Source: Mucilaginibacter achroorhodeus
GTDB taxonomy: Bacteria; Bacteroidota; Bacteroidia; Sphingobacteriales; Sphingobacteriaceae
NCBI RefSeq assembly: GCF_007846095.1
Contig: NZ_VOEI01000001.1
Span: forward strand, 1 to 64,000
Reading direction: 5' to 3'
DNA: 64,000 nucleotides
Shown here: one piece after another, positions 1 to 9,480 of the stretch
How positions within the stretch are numbered: position 1 is the first letter of the stretch
Layout: every line of letters begins with the position of its first letter
The notes under the pieces: model-generated
What the model saw: the letters and a program-made list of their open reading frames with translations, nothing else
Database searches by the model: none
Told to the model about the DNA's origin: nothing
Program-made: the position numbers and the translations under genes

Positions 1-1
1 G

Positions 2-121
2 CACAGCAGCATTGAAATGATGACACCCGAGCAAGCCCACCTGAAAACCGGTGAGCTGAAACGAAAATGGCAGAACTATTACCGGAAACCACACAGAAAG
101 GAGGCTATCATGAATGATTGA
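2..121 (+). CDS. transposase C-terminus (IS3-like, partial)
   Basis: An open frame enters from the left edge and stops at a TGA at 119-121. The visible 39 residues include HSSIEMMTPEQAH, GELKRKWQNYY and a basic end. This resembles the tail of rve-type (DDE integrase core) transposases of IS3-like elements, where a HxS...(L/M)TPE(Q/E)AH segment follows the catalytic Glu. The catalytic core lies outside the window, so activity and exact IS family cannot be judged. It points away from recQ and is followed by a probable IS end. Confidence 0.6.
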   Translation, partial: HSSIEMMTPEQAHLKTGELKRKWQNYYRKPHRKEAIMND

Positions 122-193
122 ACAAAATGAAGGATCAACATCCATCAGTATTAAATGATAAAGTGTAAATTCACCGCAGTATTAATTCATTAA

Positions 194-220
194 TCTGTAA
201 ACTTTTTCCAGGACGGGTCA
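194..220. repeat. probable right terminal inverted repeat of an IS element
   Basis: About 75 bases after the transposase stop comes a stretch beginning TGTAAACTTTTTCC and ending ACGGGTCA. Its style (TGTAAA..., short pyrimidine run, GGTCA) fits the outer end of an IS3-like element. The left end is outside the window, so the inverted match cannot be tested. The exact boundary is uncertain by several bases. Confidence 0.35.
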
Positions 221-230
221 CCATTTTCAG

Positions 231-285
231 CGTTCACGGTGTTCACAAGTGTTCATGGCGTGAACGTGAACGGTCTAATTAGACC
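231..285. repeat. clustered GTTCAC/GTGAAC repeats and a 14-bp palindrome
   Basis: GTTCACGGTGTTCAC at 232-246 is followed by GTGTTCA and then GTGAACGTGAAC at 260-271, giving an inverted set of GTTCAC hexamers. Directly after is the perfect palindrome GGTCTAATTAGACC at 272-285. It lies between the putative IS end and the 3' end of recQ. No T-run follows, so an intrinsic terminator is not well supported. It could be a protein-binding site or a former IS target. Confidence 0.5.
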
Positions 286-291
286 AAATCG

Positions 292-2184
292 CTACAAATA
301 GTAATTTTCACCATCCGTTTTTATCTTTCCGGCATCCAACAGCATACGGAGAGTCTGGATCTTCTCGCGCTCGGTACCAAGTTTAAGCGCAGGGATAAGA
401 TCAGTGATGGTATGAGAACGCATAGTAAGCAATTGTACGATCTCGTTAGTTAGGTCGTCAACAATTTCGCCGGAATTACGCAAACGCTTTTCTCTCAGGC
501 ATACGTCGCAAACGCCACATTTTGGTGCATCCTCTTCGTCAAAGTAATTAAGCAGTTGCTGGCTGCGGCATACCTCATCGTCTGCATAAGCAAATACTGC
601 TTTTAGCTTTTTAAGATAGGTGGCTTTGCGCTGCTCAATATAAGCCTTGTTAATGTAGAGTTGATTGTTTGGCTGCCGAGGTTTTAACCAAGTGATCTGA
701 GGCTTGTCCGTTTGTGGCATATAGCTTAATAAATCAAAGGCCTGCAGTTGCTGCATCCCGGCAATTACCTGTTGCACACTCATACCGGTGCGCCTGGCTA
801 TGTCAAACTCCTTTAGCCGCACGTAGTTCTCGAATGAACCTCCGTAAGAACGCAGCAGCGTTTTAACAAATGGGTCCCAGCCAGGGTTTTGTATCTGAAA
901 GTTGTATAGGTCTTCGTTAAGTACCTCAAACCTAAAACGCGAGGGCAGGTAAACGCTTTCGGTAAATGAAACGTACTCATCCTGCTCCAGGAATTTCAGT
1001 GCGTTGAGGGTCTTGATAGCATCCAATTCGAACTTGCTGCAAAACTCACCGAGGTCAAGATCAAAGCTTACGCCCTCCCCTGCTTCGTAAGCCAATTGGC
1101 AATAATTGCCCAGGTTATGGTATACCTTTTTTATTTCGTCAATAGAGGGGAAATTTTGTAAAAACTTTTTCTGTTGCCGCAATTTATCCGCTTCGTTATA
1201 CAGTAAAACGCCATAAGCTTTCTGCTCGTCGCGCCCTGCACGGCCGGCTTCCTGGTAATAGGCCTCCAGGCTGTCCGGTATGTCTTTATGGATCACAAAC
1301 CTTACATCCGGCTTATCTATGCCCATTCCAAAGGCGTTGGTAGCAACAATAATGCGGGTACTATTATTTTTCCAGGCCGATTGCTTCTCTGAGCGCTCAT
1401 CGGCAGAAAGGCCGGCGTGATAATAATCGGCAGATATTTGATGGCGCTGATAGTGCCTCGCTATCTCAAAAGTTTCTTTACGACTTCGTACATATACTAT
1501 TCCGCTCCCTTGTATGCCGGTAGCTACGTCGATCAGCTTGCGCAGTTTGTCCTCGGTGTCTTGCACCACGTAACTCAAGTTTTTACGCTCAAAGCTCTTA
1601 ACGAATACAGCGCTGTTATTAAAGTCAAGCTTATCCTGTATATCCTGCTTTACTTCTGCCGTTGCAGTTGCTGTAAGGGCAAGTACAGGTACTGCAGGAT
1701 GCAGTTCTCGCAACTTAGCCAGTTGCAGGTAAGGTGGCCTAAAATCATAACCCCACTGCGAGATACAGTGCGCCTCATCAACCGCGAACAGGTTAACATT
1801 CATGTATCTGATGCGTTCGCGCACCAGATCAGACAGCAAACGTTCCGGGGATAAGTACAGGAATTTGACCGAGCCATAAATACAATTATCCAGGGCTATG
1901 TCCACTTCCCGCCTACCCATTCCCGAAACGATGGATATGGCATTGATTCCTCTTTCGATCAGATTTTCAACCTGATCTTTCATCAGCGCGATAAGCGGTG
2001 ACACTACAATACAGATACCGTCCTTCGCCAAGGCAGGCACCTGGAAACATACGGACTTGCCACCACCGGTAGGCAGTAAAGCCAACGTATCACGCCCTTG
2101 CAATACCGACGCAATGATCTCCTCCTGCATCGGCCGGAAGTGGTCATGTCCCCAATATTGTCTAAGTATTTCGCGTGGTGTCAT
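292..2184 (-). CDS. recQ: ATP-dependent DNA helicase RecQ
   Basis: RecQ unwinds DNA 3'-5' in recombination and fork repair. From the ATG at 2184 it has 630 residues. Seen in order: Walker A LLPTGGGKS (about 36-44), DEAH box in AVDEAHCISQWG, the AFGMGIDKPDVR motif, QEAGRAGRD arginine-finger motif, a RecQ zinc domain with CxxC spacing (CGVCDVC), and a winged-helix end. There is no HRDC domain, as in shorter RecQ forms. A longer reading from a GTG at 2250 is possible but would run through the gltA terminator at 2197-2217; the ATG starts exactly where RecQ homology starts (TPREILRQYWGH). It is cotranscribed with gltA only if that terminator is read through. Confidence 0.95.
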   Translation of the reverse strand: MTPREILRQYWGHDHFRPMQEEIIASVLQGRDTLALLPTGGGKSVCFQVPALAKDGICIVVSPLIALMKDQVENLIERGINAISIVSGMGRREVDIALDNCIYGSVKFLYLSPERLLSDLVRERIRYMNVNLFAVDEAHCISQWGYDFRPPYLQLAKLRELHPAVPVLALTATATAEVKQDIQDKLDFNNSAVFVKSFERKNLSYVVQDTEDKLRKLIDVATGIQGSGIVYVRSRKETFEIARHYQRHQISADYYHAGLSADERSEKQSAWKNNSTRIIVATNAFGMGIDKPDVRFVIHKDIPDSLEAYYQEAGRAGRDEQKAYGVLLYNEADKLRQQKKFLQNFPSIDEIKKVYHNLGNYCQLAYEAGEGVSFDLDLGEFCSKFELDAIKTLNALKFLEQDEYVSFTESVYLPSRFRFEVLNEDLYNFQIQNPGWDPFVKTLLRSYGGSFENYVRLKEFDIARRTGMSVQQVIAGMQQLQAFDLLSYMPQTDKPQITWLKPRQPNNQLYINKAYIEQRKATYLKKLKAVFAYADDEVCRSQQLLNYFDEEDAPKCGVCDVCLREKRLRNSGEIVDDLTNEIVQLLTMRSHTITDLIPALKLGTEREKIQTLRMLLDAGKIKTDGENYYL

Positions 2185-2193
2185 TGCTGTACG

Positions 2194-2217
2194 AAAAAAG
2201 CCCGGCAAGCGGGCTTT
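2194..2217 (-). terminator. intrinsic terminator after gltA, just before the recQ start
   Basis: On the minus strand an 8-bp perfect stem AAAGCCCG / CGGGCTTT with a 5-base loop ends in a run of six T. It begins about 40 bases after the gltA stop. The T-run ends only about 9 bases before the recQ ATG (2184), so the hairpin occupies the place where a recQ ribosome site would be expected. Confidence 0.85.
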
Positions 2218-2257
2218 GGATAAAATATATTTTGCGGTGATTTTATTCACCCAGGCA

Positions 2258-3544
2258 TTACCTGCTTTTAATATCAGTGTATTCCCTGTTCACCTCGCCA
2301 ACATAAATTTGTCGCGGGCGACCGATAGGCTCCTTATTGGTTTTCATTTCCTTCCACTGGGCAATCCATCCCGGTAAACGGCCAAGGGCAAATAGAACAG
2401 TAAACATTTCGGTAGGGAAACCTAACGCGGTGTAAATAATGCCCGAGTAGAAATCTACGTTAGGGTATAATTTACGCTCAACAAAGTACGGGTCGCTTAA
2501 GGCAACTTCTTCAAGCTTTTTAGCGATATCTAAGGTTTCATCCTGTACGCCTAATTTCTCAAGGATATCGTCACACGCTTTTTTAATGATCTTGGCGCGG
2601 GGGTCAAAGTTTTTGTAAACGCGGTGACCGAAGCCCATCAAACGGAACGAATCATTCTTGTCTTTAGCTTTAGCAACCCATTTATCAACGTCGCCGCCAT
2701 CTTCTTTAATTTTTTGCAACATCTCTACCACAGCCTGGTTTGCACCGCCATGCAGCGGGCCCCATAGTGCAGAGATACCTGCCGAAATAGAAGCATAAAG
2801 GTTAGCATCTGATGAACCTACAATACGCACGGTTGATGTTGAACAGTTCTGCTCGTGATCTGCATGCAGAATAAGCAGTTTGTTCATGGCGCTAACCACT
2901 ACCGGATCTATTTCAATATCTTCTGTGCGCTGACCAAAGGTCATGTGCATGAAATTAGTAACGTAGTCAAATTTGTTGCGAGGATAGATCACCGGATGAC
3001 CAAGCGATTTCTTGTAGATCCATGATACCAAGGTGCTCATCTTGGCTATCAGTTTAATGATCTCTAAATTCACTTCCTCTGCAGTTAAGCCTTGTTTAAG
3101 CGAAGCAGGATTAAATGCAGCCAAAGCACCTATTAGTGATGATAACTGGCCCATAGGATGTGAACCTGAAGGGAAACCATCAAAAAACTTTTTCATATCC
3201 TCGTGTACAAGGGTATGGTGGCTTATTTCGTATTCAAAAGCTTTAAGCTGTTCTTCGGTTGGCAGGTTGCCATAGATCAACAAATAAGCAACCTCAATAA
3301 ATGTGCTTTGCTCTGCAAGCTGTTCAATTGGATATCCACGATACTTTAGTATACCAACCTCACCATCTAAAAAGGTGATGGCGCTTTTAGTGGCACCGGT
3401 ATTTTTGTAACCAATATCAAGGGTAACAAAACCGCTTTGATCACGAAGTTTAGAAATATCGATAGCTTTTTCGCCCTCAGTACCCTCAATTACAGGAAGT
3501 TCGTATGTTTTGTCTCCAATTTTTAGTTGTGCAGTCTCAGACAT
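2258..3544 (-). CDS. gltA: citrate synthase (type II)
   Basis: Condenses oxaloacetate and acetyl-CoA to citrate, the entry step of the TCA cycle, in the cytoplasm. The 428-residue length is that of bacterial hexameric type II enzymes. Visible are the N-terminal beta-rich segment (LKIGDKTYELPVIEG), the active-site stretch LHADHEQNCSTSTVR, GPLHGGANQAV, the catalytic-loop FGHRVYKNFDPRA, and the C-terminal GRPRQIYVG. The start ATG at 3544 is preceded by a TACATTTG promoter element. A terminator follows at 2194-2217. Confidence 0.97.
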   Translation of the reverse strand: MSETAQLKIGDKTYELPVIEGTEGEKAIDISKLRDQSGFVTLDIGYKNTGATKSAITFLDGEVGILKYRGYPIEQLAEQSTFIEVAYLLIYGNLPTEEQLKAFEYEISHHTLVHEDMKKFFDGFPSGSHPMGQLSSLIGALAAFNPASLKQGLTAEEVNLEIIKLIAKMSTLVSWIYKKSLGHPVIYPRNKFDYVTNFMHMTFGQRTEDIEIDPVVVSAMNKLLILHADHEQNCSTSTVRIVGSSDANLYASISAGISALWGPLHGGANQAVVEMLQKIKEDGGDVDKWVAKAKDKNDSFRLMGFGHRVYKNFDPRAKIIKKACDDILEKLGVQDETLDIAKKLEEVALSDPYFVERKLYPNVDFYSGIIYTALGFPTEMFTVLFALGRLPGWIAQWKEMKTNKEPIGRPRQIYVGEVNREYTDIKSR

Positions 3545-3564
3545 AGGATAATTAGTGTTTGCAA

Positions 3565-3572
3565 CAAATGTA
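3565..3572 (-). promoter_or_regulatory. gltA promoter -7 element
   Basis: On the minus strand TACATTTG matches the Bacteroidota sigma consensus TAnnTTTG, 20 bases upstream of the gltA ATG. I see no clear TTTG at the expected -33 spacing. Confidence 0.5.
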
Positions 3573-3689
3573 ATTAAATCTGCGTATTAATAGCCTTTAT
3601 GATGATTTACTAACTGTAAAATTCTCATTAAGTAATTATATTGTCGTCCTCAATTTTGTTTGACTTGATTAAAAATTTACCCCTGCTTC

Positions 3690-6600
3690 ATGTCGCTTAA
3701 AAGCAAAGCTCTGCAGCTTATTGAGAACGATATAACCATAAACAGATTAGTGCTGTTAGGTTTGCTAATTGCAAGCCCGTCTTTACATTATCTGTGTTAC
3801 AACAACAGTTTTGATCCAATTTGGTTGCGTGCACTAAACGTATTGATATGCCTTATAACTTTAGCAGCATCTTATCTTAAGAACAGGCAACCGCTGAGGA
3901 TAATGGTGTACCTCAATATTTGCTCCCACCTGTACATCAATAACTATTTACTTTTAGGGATCAATAATTTTGCTAACGTTTACTTATTCAGCTCGTTAAC
4001 AATTTTTGTCGCGTTAACGCTGTTTTGTAAAAAGGCCTGGGAATTTGTTTGTCTGGCGTCGCTAAATACGCTTGCTGTTGTAGGTGCCTATCTTACATCA
4101 TCAAGTAAGATACCACTCTCGGGGCTGTTAATATTGATAACTGTTTTCACAATTGTTGCGTACGTATCTTTCCTGGTAGTGCTGGCTTACAAACTACAAT
4201 TTCGCAAAGCCGTAAAAAGCATCGTAGAGCTCAATAAATCGCTTATAAGTAAGGGCATTAAATTGCGTGAGAGCCAGCATCAACTACATGCGCTCATCAG
4301 CTCTGTTAATGATACTATTTTTGAGTTTGATGAAAACAAGACCTGTATCAACGTTTGGTTCGGGCCAAATACGCCCCCCTATTTAAAACCCGAACATTTT
4401 ATTAATAAAACGCTATTTGAAGCCATAGGCGAAGAACGTGCGCGTCCTTTTCTGGAGGTTTACGACCATGTCATCAGGTACAAAAAGCCTTACCAGGTAG
4501 AGTTTGCGTCTGTTTACGGCGAGCCCGGATGGTTTTTAGCCAAAGCGTCTCCGGTACTTGATGTTAACGGTGCATACACTAAACGCATATCTGTTTCAGT
4601 AACTGAAATTACTGAGCAAAAGAAACATGCCAATGCACTTGTTGAAAACGAAGCATTGTTGTTACAAGCCCAGCAATTGGCTAAAGTTGGTAACTGGTGG
4701 TATGATGATGACACAAAGGAAAATTACTGGTCTTCCAGTCTCTATAATGTATTAGAGATCGATAGCATCCCTGAGGGAACAAGTAAATTTGAATATTATA
4801 TTGGACTTGTTCATCAGGACGACAGGGAAGCCGTAACTGACTATCTTAAACAAATAAATAATACGAGATCAAACAGCGTTGATCACAAATTTATAACCCC
4901 AAAAGGCAATCTTAAGTACCTCAAGATACAAGTGGGCGATCTGCAACAGCATACCGATGGCAGGCTTAAGCGGGTTGTAGGTATTATACAAGATCTGACC
5001 GAAGCTAAACTTGCCGAAAAAGCGGTTAAGATTAGCCAGGCTGAGTTATTGGAGGCGCAAACCATTGCCAAGATAGGTAACTGGAAATGGGATAGCAAAA
5101 GCAACATTTTATCATGGAGCGATGAGGTTAATTCGATACATGAGATAGATCTCAATAACGCATCATCATCTCGTTTTGGGAGATTGTTGTTACAATACAT
5201 CCACCCGGACGACCAGTACATTGCAAGCAACTTATTCAAAAGTGGTAATAATACAGGTAGCTCTTATGAATACCGTATCATCACACCAAACGGTAACCTC
5301 AAGTATATCAGCGTTATTATTGGTAAGCTTATGTACCGGGAAGATGGCACATTACGTAAAATAATTGGCACGCTGCAGGATATAACCGAACGTAAACAAG
5401 CTGAGATAGACCATCACCGCACCGAAAATAAGTACCGCCTGGTATTGGAAACCATTAAAATGGCTGCACTGTCGTTAAATGCCGAGGGTAAGGTTATCTT
5501 TTGTAATAAATACCTGGCTAACCTGGTTGGCTATTCGCAAGCGGAAATATTAGGGATGGACTGGACGGAGAACTTTGTTCCCGGCGAACACAGGGAAGTA
5601 ATTACATCGTGGTTTAAAAACAAAACGGTTAAACCACATTATGTTAATCCCATTATCGCCCGCAATGGAGACTTAAGAACCATCAGTTGGCAAAATACGG
5701 TGAGCTATGACGAATATGGAAATATTAAGGAAACTACCAGCATAGGTGAAGATATCACCATACAGCAAAAAGTTAGGCAGGAATTGATTTCGGCAAAAGA
5801 GCAGGCAGAGCGCTCATCGCACTTTAAGTCGGAATTCTTATCCATCATGAGCCATGAGATCCGCACACCTATGAATGCTGTGATAGGTACAACAAACCTG
5901 CTTTTGGAAGAGAATCCAAAGCCAGAGCAGCTGGAATATCTCAATACGCTAAAATTTAGCAGCGAGAACCTGTTGGCTATCATTAACGATATATTGGATT
6001 ACAATAAAATTGAAGCAGGCAAACTCCAGTTGATAAACCTGCCGTTCAATATTCATCAATTAGTACAAAACGTTCGCCAATCGTTTTATGCAAAAGCGGT
6101 TGAAAAAAACCTGGAGATCGATCTGCAATACGATAATGCCATCCCGGATTTTGTAATGGGCGACCAAACAAGGTTAGGGCAAATATTAATCAACCTGGTA
6201 AGCAACGCAGTTAAATTCACTCACAAAGGCAGCGTAACCATATCTCTAATGAGAGAGTTCACTGCAGACGGCGACGTGACGATCAATTTTGCCGTGACTG
6301 ATACCGGCATTGGCATGTCTGCCGAGAATTTGACCGTTGTTTTTGATCCATTTATACAAGGTCCGCAAACCATAACACACGAGTATGGTGGCACGGGTTT
6401 AGGCCTTGCCATTACCCAACGCCTTATAGAACTTTACCAAAGCAACATAGAAGTTAGCAGCGAGCCGGGTAAAGGCACAGCCTTTACTTTTTCCATAAGA
6501 TTTGGCAATGCTCCTGTGGCAGCTCTTGAGCCACGCGAACATATAAGCACCGAGGAGGATGTGTTAGCACCAACCTTGCCACAAGATCTTGCAGGCATGA

Positions 6601-6995
6601 CAATTTTAGTTGTTGATGATAACAAAATGAACCTGATGATAGCGGCTAAGTTTTTAGAGAAATGGCGGGCCCATGTTGCACAATCCATTAATGGTCAGCT
6701 TGCTGTGGATTTAGTTAGAGCTGGTGAAGTTTACGATCTTATCATTATGGACCTGCAAATGCCTGTGATGGATGGGTTTGAAGCCACTGCTCAAATTAAA
6801 CAAATAGATCCTTTGATACCGGTAATCGCATTTACAGCAGATGCTATGGCTGAAACTTACACAAAGGCATACCAGGCAGGTATGTGCGATTATATCACCA
6901 AACCTTTTGTGCCCGAAGATCTGTTTGAAAAGGTTTCAAAATATCGCAAACAAGAACAAGGTCTGGATCTGCTTAAAGATCCGGAGGAAGCCTAA
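3690..6995 (+). CDS. membrane-bound hybrid sensor histidine kinase with four PAS domains
   Basis: An 1101-residue two-component sensor. Residues about 15-170 form six hydrophobic spans, a membrane sensor region. Four PAS/PAC units follow, each ending in a PAC-like stretch (ITEQKKHAN near 310, IQDLTEAKLAE near 440, LQDITERKQAE near 565, EDITIQQKV near 690). The HisKA motif MSHEIRTPMNAVIG places the phosphoacceptor at His722. A HATPase domain with N-, G1- and G2-type boxes (LVSNAVKF, DTGIGMS, GGTGLGLAI) and a C-terminal receiver with Asp1021 (IIMDLQMPVMDG) and TADA/KPF complete it. No partner regulator is adjacent; the orphan Hpt protein at 32348 is a conceivable relay partner (inference). Its stop overlaps the convergent permease by 3 bases. 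Ligand unknown. Confidence 0.93.
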   Translation: MSLKSKALQLIENDITINRLVLLGLLIASPSLHYLCYNNSFDPIWLRALNVLICLITLAASYLKNRQPLRIMVYLNICSHLYINNYLLLGINNFANVYLFSSLTIFVALTLFCKKAWEFVCLASLNTLAVVGAYLTSSSKIPLSGLLILITVFTIVAYVSFLVVLAYKLQFRKAVKSIVELNKSLISKGIKLRESQHQLHALISSVNDTIFEFDENKTCINVWFGPNTPPYLKPEHFINKTLFEAIGEERARPFLEVYDHVIRYKKPYQVEFASVYGEPGWFLAKASPVLDVNGAYTKRISVSVTEITEQKKHANALVENEALLLQAQQLAKVGNWWYDDDTKENYWSSSLYNVLEIDSIPEGTSKFEYYIGLVHQDDREAVTDYLKQINNTRSNSVDHKFITPKGNLKYLKIQVGDLQQHTDGRLKRVVGIIQDLTEAKLAEKAVKISQAELLEAQTIAKIGNWKWDSKSNILSWSDEVNSIHEIDLNNASSSRFGRLLLQYIHPDDQYIASNLFKSGNNTGSSYEYRIITPNGNLKYISVIIGKLMYREDGTLRKIIGTLQDITERKQAEIDHHRTENKYRLVLETIKMAALSLNAEGKVIFCNKYLANLVGYSQAEILGMDWTENFVPGEHREVITSWFKNKTVKPHYVNPIIARNGDLRTISWQNTVSYDEYGNIKETTSIGEDITIQQKVRQELISAKEQAERSSHFKSEFLSIMSHEIRTPMNAVIGTTNLLLEENPKPEQLEYLNTLKFSSENLLAIINDILDYNKIEAGKLQLINLPFNIHQLVQNVRQSFYAKAVEKNLEIDLQYDNAIPDFVMGDQTRLGQILINLVSNAVKFTHKGSVTISLMREFTADGDVTINFAVTDTGIGMSAENLTVVFDPFIQGPQTITHEYGGTGLGLAITQRLIELYQSNIEVSSEPGKGTAFTFSIRFGNAPVAALEPREHISTEEDVLAPTLPQDLAGMTILVVDDNKMNLMIAAKFLEKWRAHVAQSINGQLAVDLVRAGEVYDLIIMDLQMPVMDGFEATAQIKQIDPLIPVIAFTADAMAETYTKAYQAGMCDYITKPFVPEDLFEKVSKYRKQEQGLDLLKDPEEA

Positions 6996-8239
6996 TTAGT
7001 TCTGATAGCTTCAACCGGGTCTAACTTAGCTGCAAAGTAAGCGGGCACAATGCCTGATAGCATCCCGATAGCCACCGAAATACTTATGCCAAAGATGATG
7101 TTTCCTGCATCAAGCACCACTTGCAAGTCTGCTATGGCCTTTACCGCAAAAGTGCCCAGGTAAACTAAAAACAAACCTATAAAACCACCCATCAGGCAAA
7201 GTACAACCGCTTCTATCAAAAACTGAAGCATGATAAAGTAGTTTTTTGCCCCTAATGATTTTTGAATGCCGATGATGTTAGTACGTTCTTTCACCGACAC
7301 GAACATGATATTAGCAATACCGAAGCCACCAACTAAGATTGAAAAGCCACCAATGATCAAACCGGCAATATTCAATACCCCGAAAACCTGGTCTAACTGG
7401 TTAGTTAATATGGTTGACTTGTTAAGCGAAAAATCATCCTCTGCGCCCGGGCGTATGCTATGTACAGACCGCATAATGCCGCGCACTTCGCTTTCGACCT
7501 CCACATCGGTCAAATTATCAAGCCCGCGCACCACTATTTGCGGGTTATACCTTTCGTTCTCAACGTCAATTACGTTCTTGGCAAAGTTTAAAGGCAGCAA
7601 TATCTCGTTATCGCTGGTTATACCAAGCATATCCTTGCCTTCTTTGGTAAACACACCTATTACGGTAAGCTTCCTGCCCATAATTTTGATCTGTTTACCA
7701 ACAGCATTCCCATCCGGGAACAAATTTGACGCAATATCTGCTCCTATAATAGTAACTGGCGCCCCCGTACGCGATTCTATCTCCGTAAAATACCTACCGT
7801 CCTGAAAATCGAAATTCCAGGTCTTATCATGATCGTGAGAAACTGCGTCTATCTGCGCACCGTCTACCGTGTTGCTTCCATATTTTACCGTACGGTTATC
7901 GATACTGATCTCGTAAGATAAAGCTTTAGCCGTTTGGCTGCGGCGGGCCAACTGGTCAAAATCCCGAAGTTTTGGTACCGGGCGCTGCATATACTTCCAC
8001 CAGGGAAAATTATCCTCGCCAACCCAGGGCCATTTTTGAACGTATATGCTATTGCTCCCCAGCTTATTAACACTTTTTTGCAGATTATTACGCAGGGTAT
8101 CTACTGCAGAGAATACAGCTATGATGGTAAATATACCGATGGTTACCCCCAGCAAAGAAAGTAAGGTACGAAGCTTGTTTTGCCTCAAAGCATCGTACGC
8201 AAACAGGAAACTTTCGCGGATAAGTTTTAATATGATCAT
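6992..8239 (-). CDS. MacB/FtsX-type ABC transporter permease
   Basis: 415 residues with the MacB-permease layout: cytoplasmic start LIRESFLFAYDALRQNKLRT, first membrane helix (LLSLLGVTIGIFTIIAVF, about 25-45), a large periplasmic domain (about 50-275), then three C-terminal helices including LIIGGFSILVGGFGIANIMF and the FtsX signature KERTNIIGIQKSLGAK. Such proteins move peptides, lipoproteins or antibiotics and need a separate ATPase; the nearest candidate is the MacB-like ATPase at 16722-17489, not adjacent. Its substrate cannot be told from sequence. Confidence 0.88.
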   Translation of the reverse strand: MIILKLIRESFLFAYDALRQNKLRTLLSLLGVTIGIFTIIAVFSAVDTLRNNLQKSVNKLGSNSIYVQKWPWVGEDNFPWWKYMQRPVPKLRDFDQLARRSQTAKALSYEISIDNRTVKYGSNTVDGAQIDAVSHDHDKTWNFDFQDGRYFTEIESRTGAPVTIIGADIASNLFPDGNAVGKQIKIMGRKLTVIGVFTKEGKDMLGITSDNEILLPLNFAKNVIDVENERYNPQIVVRGLDNLTDVEVESEVRGIMRSVHSIRPGAEDDFSLNKSTILTNQLDQVFGVLNIAGLIIGGFSILVGGFGIANIMFVSVKERTNIIGIQKSLGAKNYFIMLQFLIEAVVLCLMGGFIGLFLVYLGTFAVKAIADLQVVLDAGNIIFGISISVAIGMLSGIVPAYFAAKLDPVEAIRTN

Positions 8240-8383
8240 AAGCTAACCACGGGTTATAGATTTTGTATTGCCTAAAACAGTATGGTTTAGACGGTGTTTA
8301 TGGAGTTAAGTTACAGGCATTTTCAATAAACTGTCACAAACCTGTTTCCGTAAACAAAGGCGCATAATTTAATAATATTTTCG

Positions 8384-8391
8384 TACATTTG
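8384..8391 (+). promoter_or_regulatory. queA promoter -7 element
   Basis: TACATTTG matches TAnnTTTG and lies 26 bases before the queA ATG. The same octamer followed by CG precedes the outer-membrane barrel gene at 40060. A -33 TTTG is not evident. Confidence 0.5.
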
Positions 8392-8417
8392 CGCCCTAAA
8401 AATTCATATATACAAGC

Positions 8418-9467
8418 ATGAAATTATCTCAGTTTAAATTCGATTTACCTGAATCATTAGTTGCCCACAACCCGGCAGATAAGCGCGACGAGTCGCGTTT
8501 AATGGTTTTACACCGCGATTCGGGCAAGATTGAGCATAAGATCTTCAAAGATGTTTTGGATTACTTTGACGACCAGGATGTAATGATCCTGAACAATACC
8601 AAAGTTTTCCCGGCACGTATGTATGGTAATAAAGAAAAAACGGGTGCCACGATCGAAGTATTTTTGCTTCGCGAATTAAACAAAGAGCTTCGCCTTTGGG
8701 ACGTATTGGTTGATCCGGCACGTAAAATACGCGTTGGTAACAAACTTTATTTTGGTGATGACGATCTGCTAATTGCTGAGGTAGTTGATAACACCACATC
8801 TCGTGGCCGTACCATTCGCTTCCTGTTTGACGGTACTGACGAAGAATTCCGTCGTAACGTAGAAATATTAGGCGAAACACCGCTTCCAAAATATATTAAA
8901 CGCAAAGCTACCGCCGAGGATAAAGAGCGTTACCAAACCATTTTCGCTAAAAACGAAGGTGCCGTGGCTGCCCCTACTGCAGGTTTGCACTTTAGCCGCG
9001 AATTGATGAAACGCCTTGAATTAAAAGGTGTTGAATTTGCAGAGGTTACTTTGCATGTTGGTTTGGGTACATTCCGCCAGGTTGAGGTTGAAGACCTTAC
9101 CAAGCATAAAATGGACTCTGAACAGTTTATAATCGAGCAAAAGCAGGCAGATATTGTGAACCGTGCTATTGAGCGCAAAAAACGTGTTTGTGCCGTTGGT
9201 ACTACATCTATGCGTACTATAGAATCTGCTGTATCAGCTAACAAATCTCTTAAAGCGGCAAACGACTGGACAAGCAAGTTCATATTTCCGCCGTATGAAT
9301 TCAGCATCGCAAATTCAATGATCACCAACTTCCACACGCCTGAGTCAACCCTGTTGATGATGATATGTGCATTTGGAGGCTACGAACACGTTATGCACGC
9401 TTATGAAGTAGCTGTAAAAGAAAAATACCGTTTCTACAGCTACGGCGATGCGATGCTGATCATCTAA
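8418..9467 (+). CDS. queA: S-adenosylmethionine:tRNA ribosyltransferase-isomerase
   Basis: QueA transfers and isomerises the ribosyl part of SAM onto preQ1 in tRNA, giving epoxyqueuosine. The 349-residue protein matches the family along its length: [17 protein letters not shown] at the start, [48 protein letters not shown], and the C-terminal [13 protein letters not shown] and [10 protein letters not shown]. Another queuosine gene, tgt, is in this window at 47422. A strong terminator follows. Confidence 0.97.
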   Translation: MKLSQFKFDLPESLVAHNPADKRDESRLMVLHRDSGKIEHKIFKDVLDYFDDQDVMILNNTKVFPARMYGNKEKTGATIEVFLLRELNKELRLWDVLVDPARKIRVGNKLYFGDDDLLIAEVVDNTTSRGRTIRFLFDGTDEEFRRNVEILGETPLPKYIKRKATAEDKERYQTIFAKNEGAVAAPTAGLHFSRELMKRLELKGVEFAEVTLHVGLGTFRQVEVEDLTKHKMDSEQFIIEQKQADIVNRAIERKKRVCAVGTTSMRTIESAVSANKSLKAANDWTSKFIFPPYEFSIANSMITNFHTPESTLLMMICAFGGYEHVMHAYEVAVKEKYRFYSYGDAMLII

Positions 9468-9480
9468 TCAGCGCTTCTCG

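Noticed and set aside
1417..1854. Long open frame on the plus strand inside recQ
   Set aside because: It is antisense to a clear helicase core, has no family features, and its codon pattern mirrors the recQ strand.
7266..7805. 179-codon plus-strand frame opposite the MacB-type permease
   Set aside because: Antisense shadow of the conserved permease; low-complexity Ser/Thr/Pro content and no family match.
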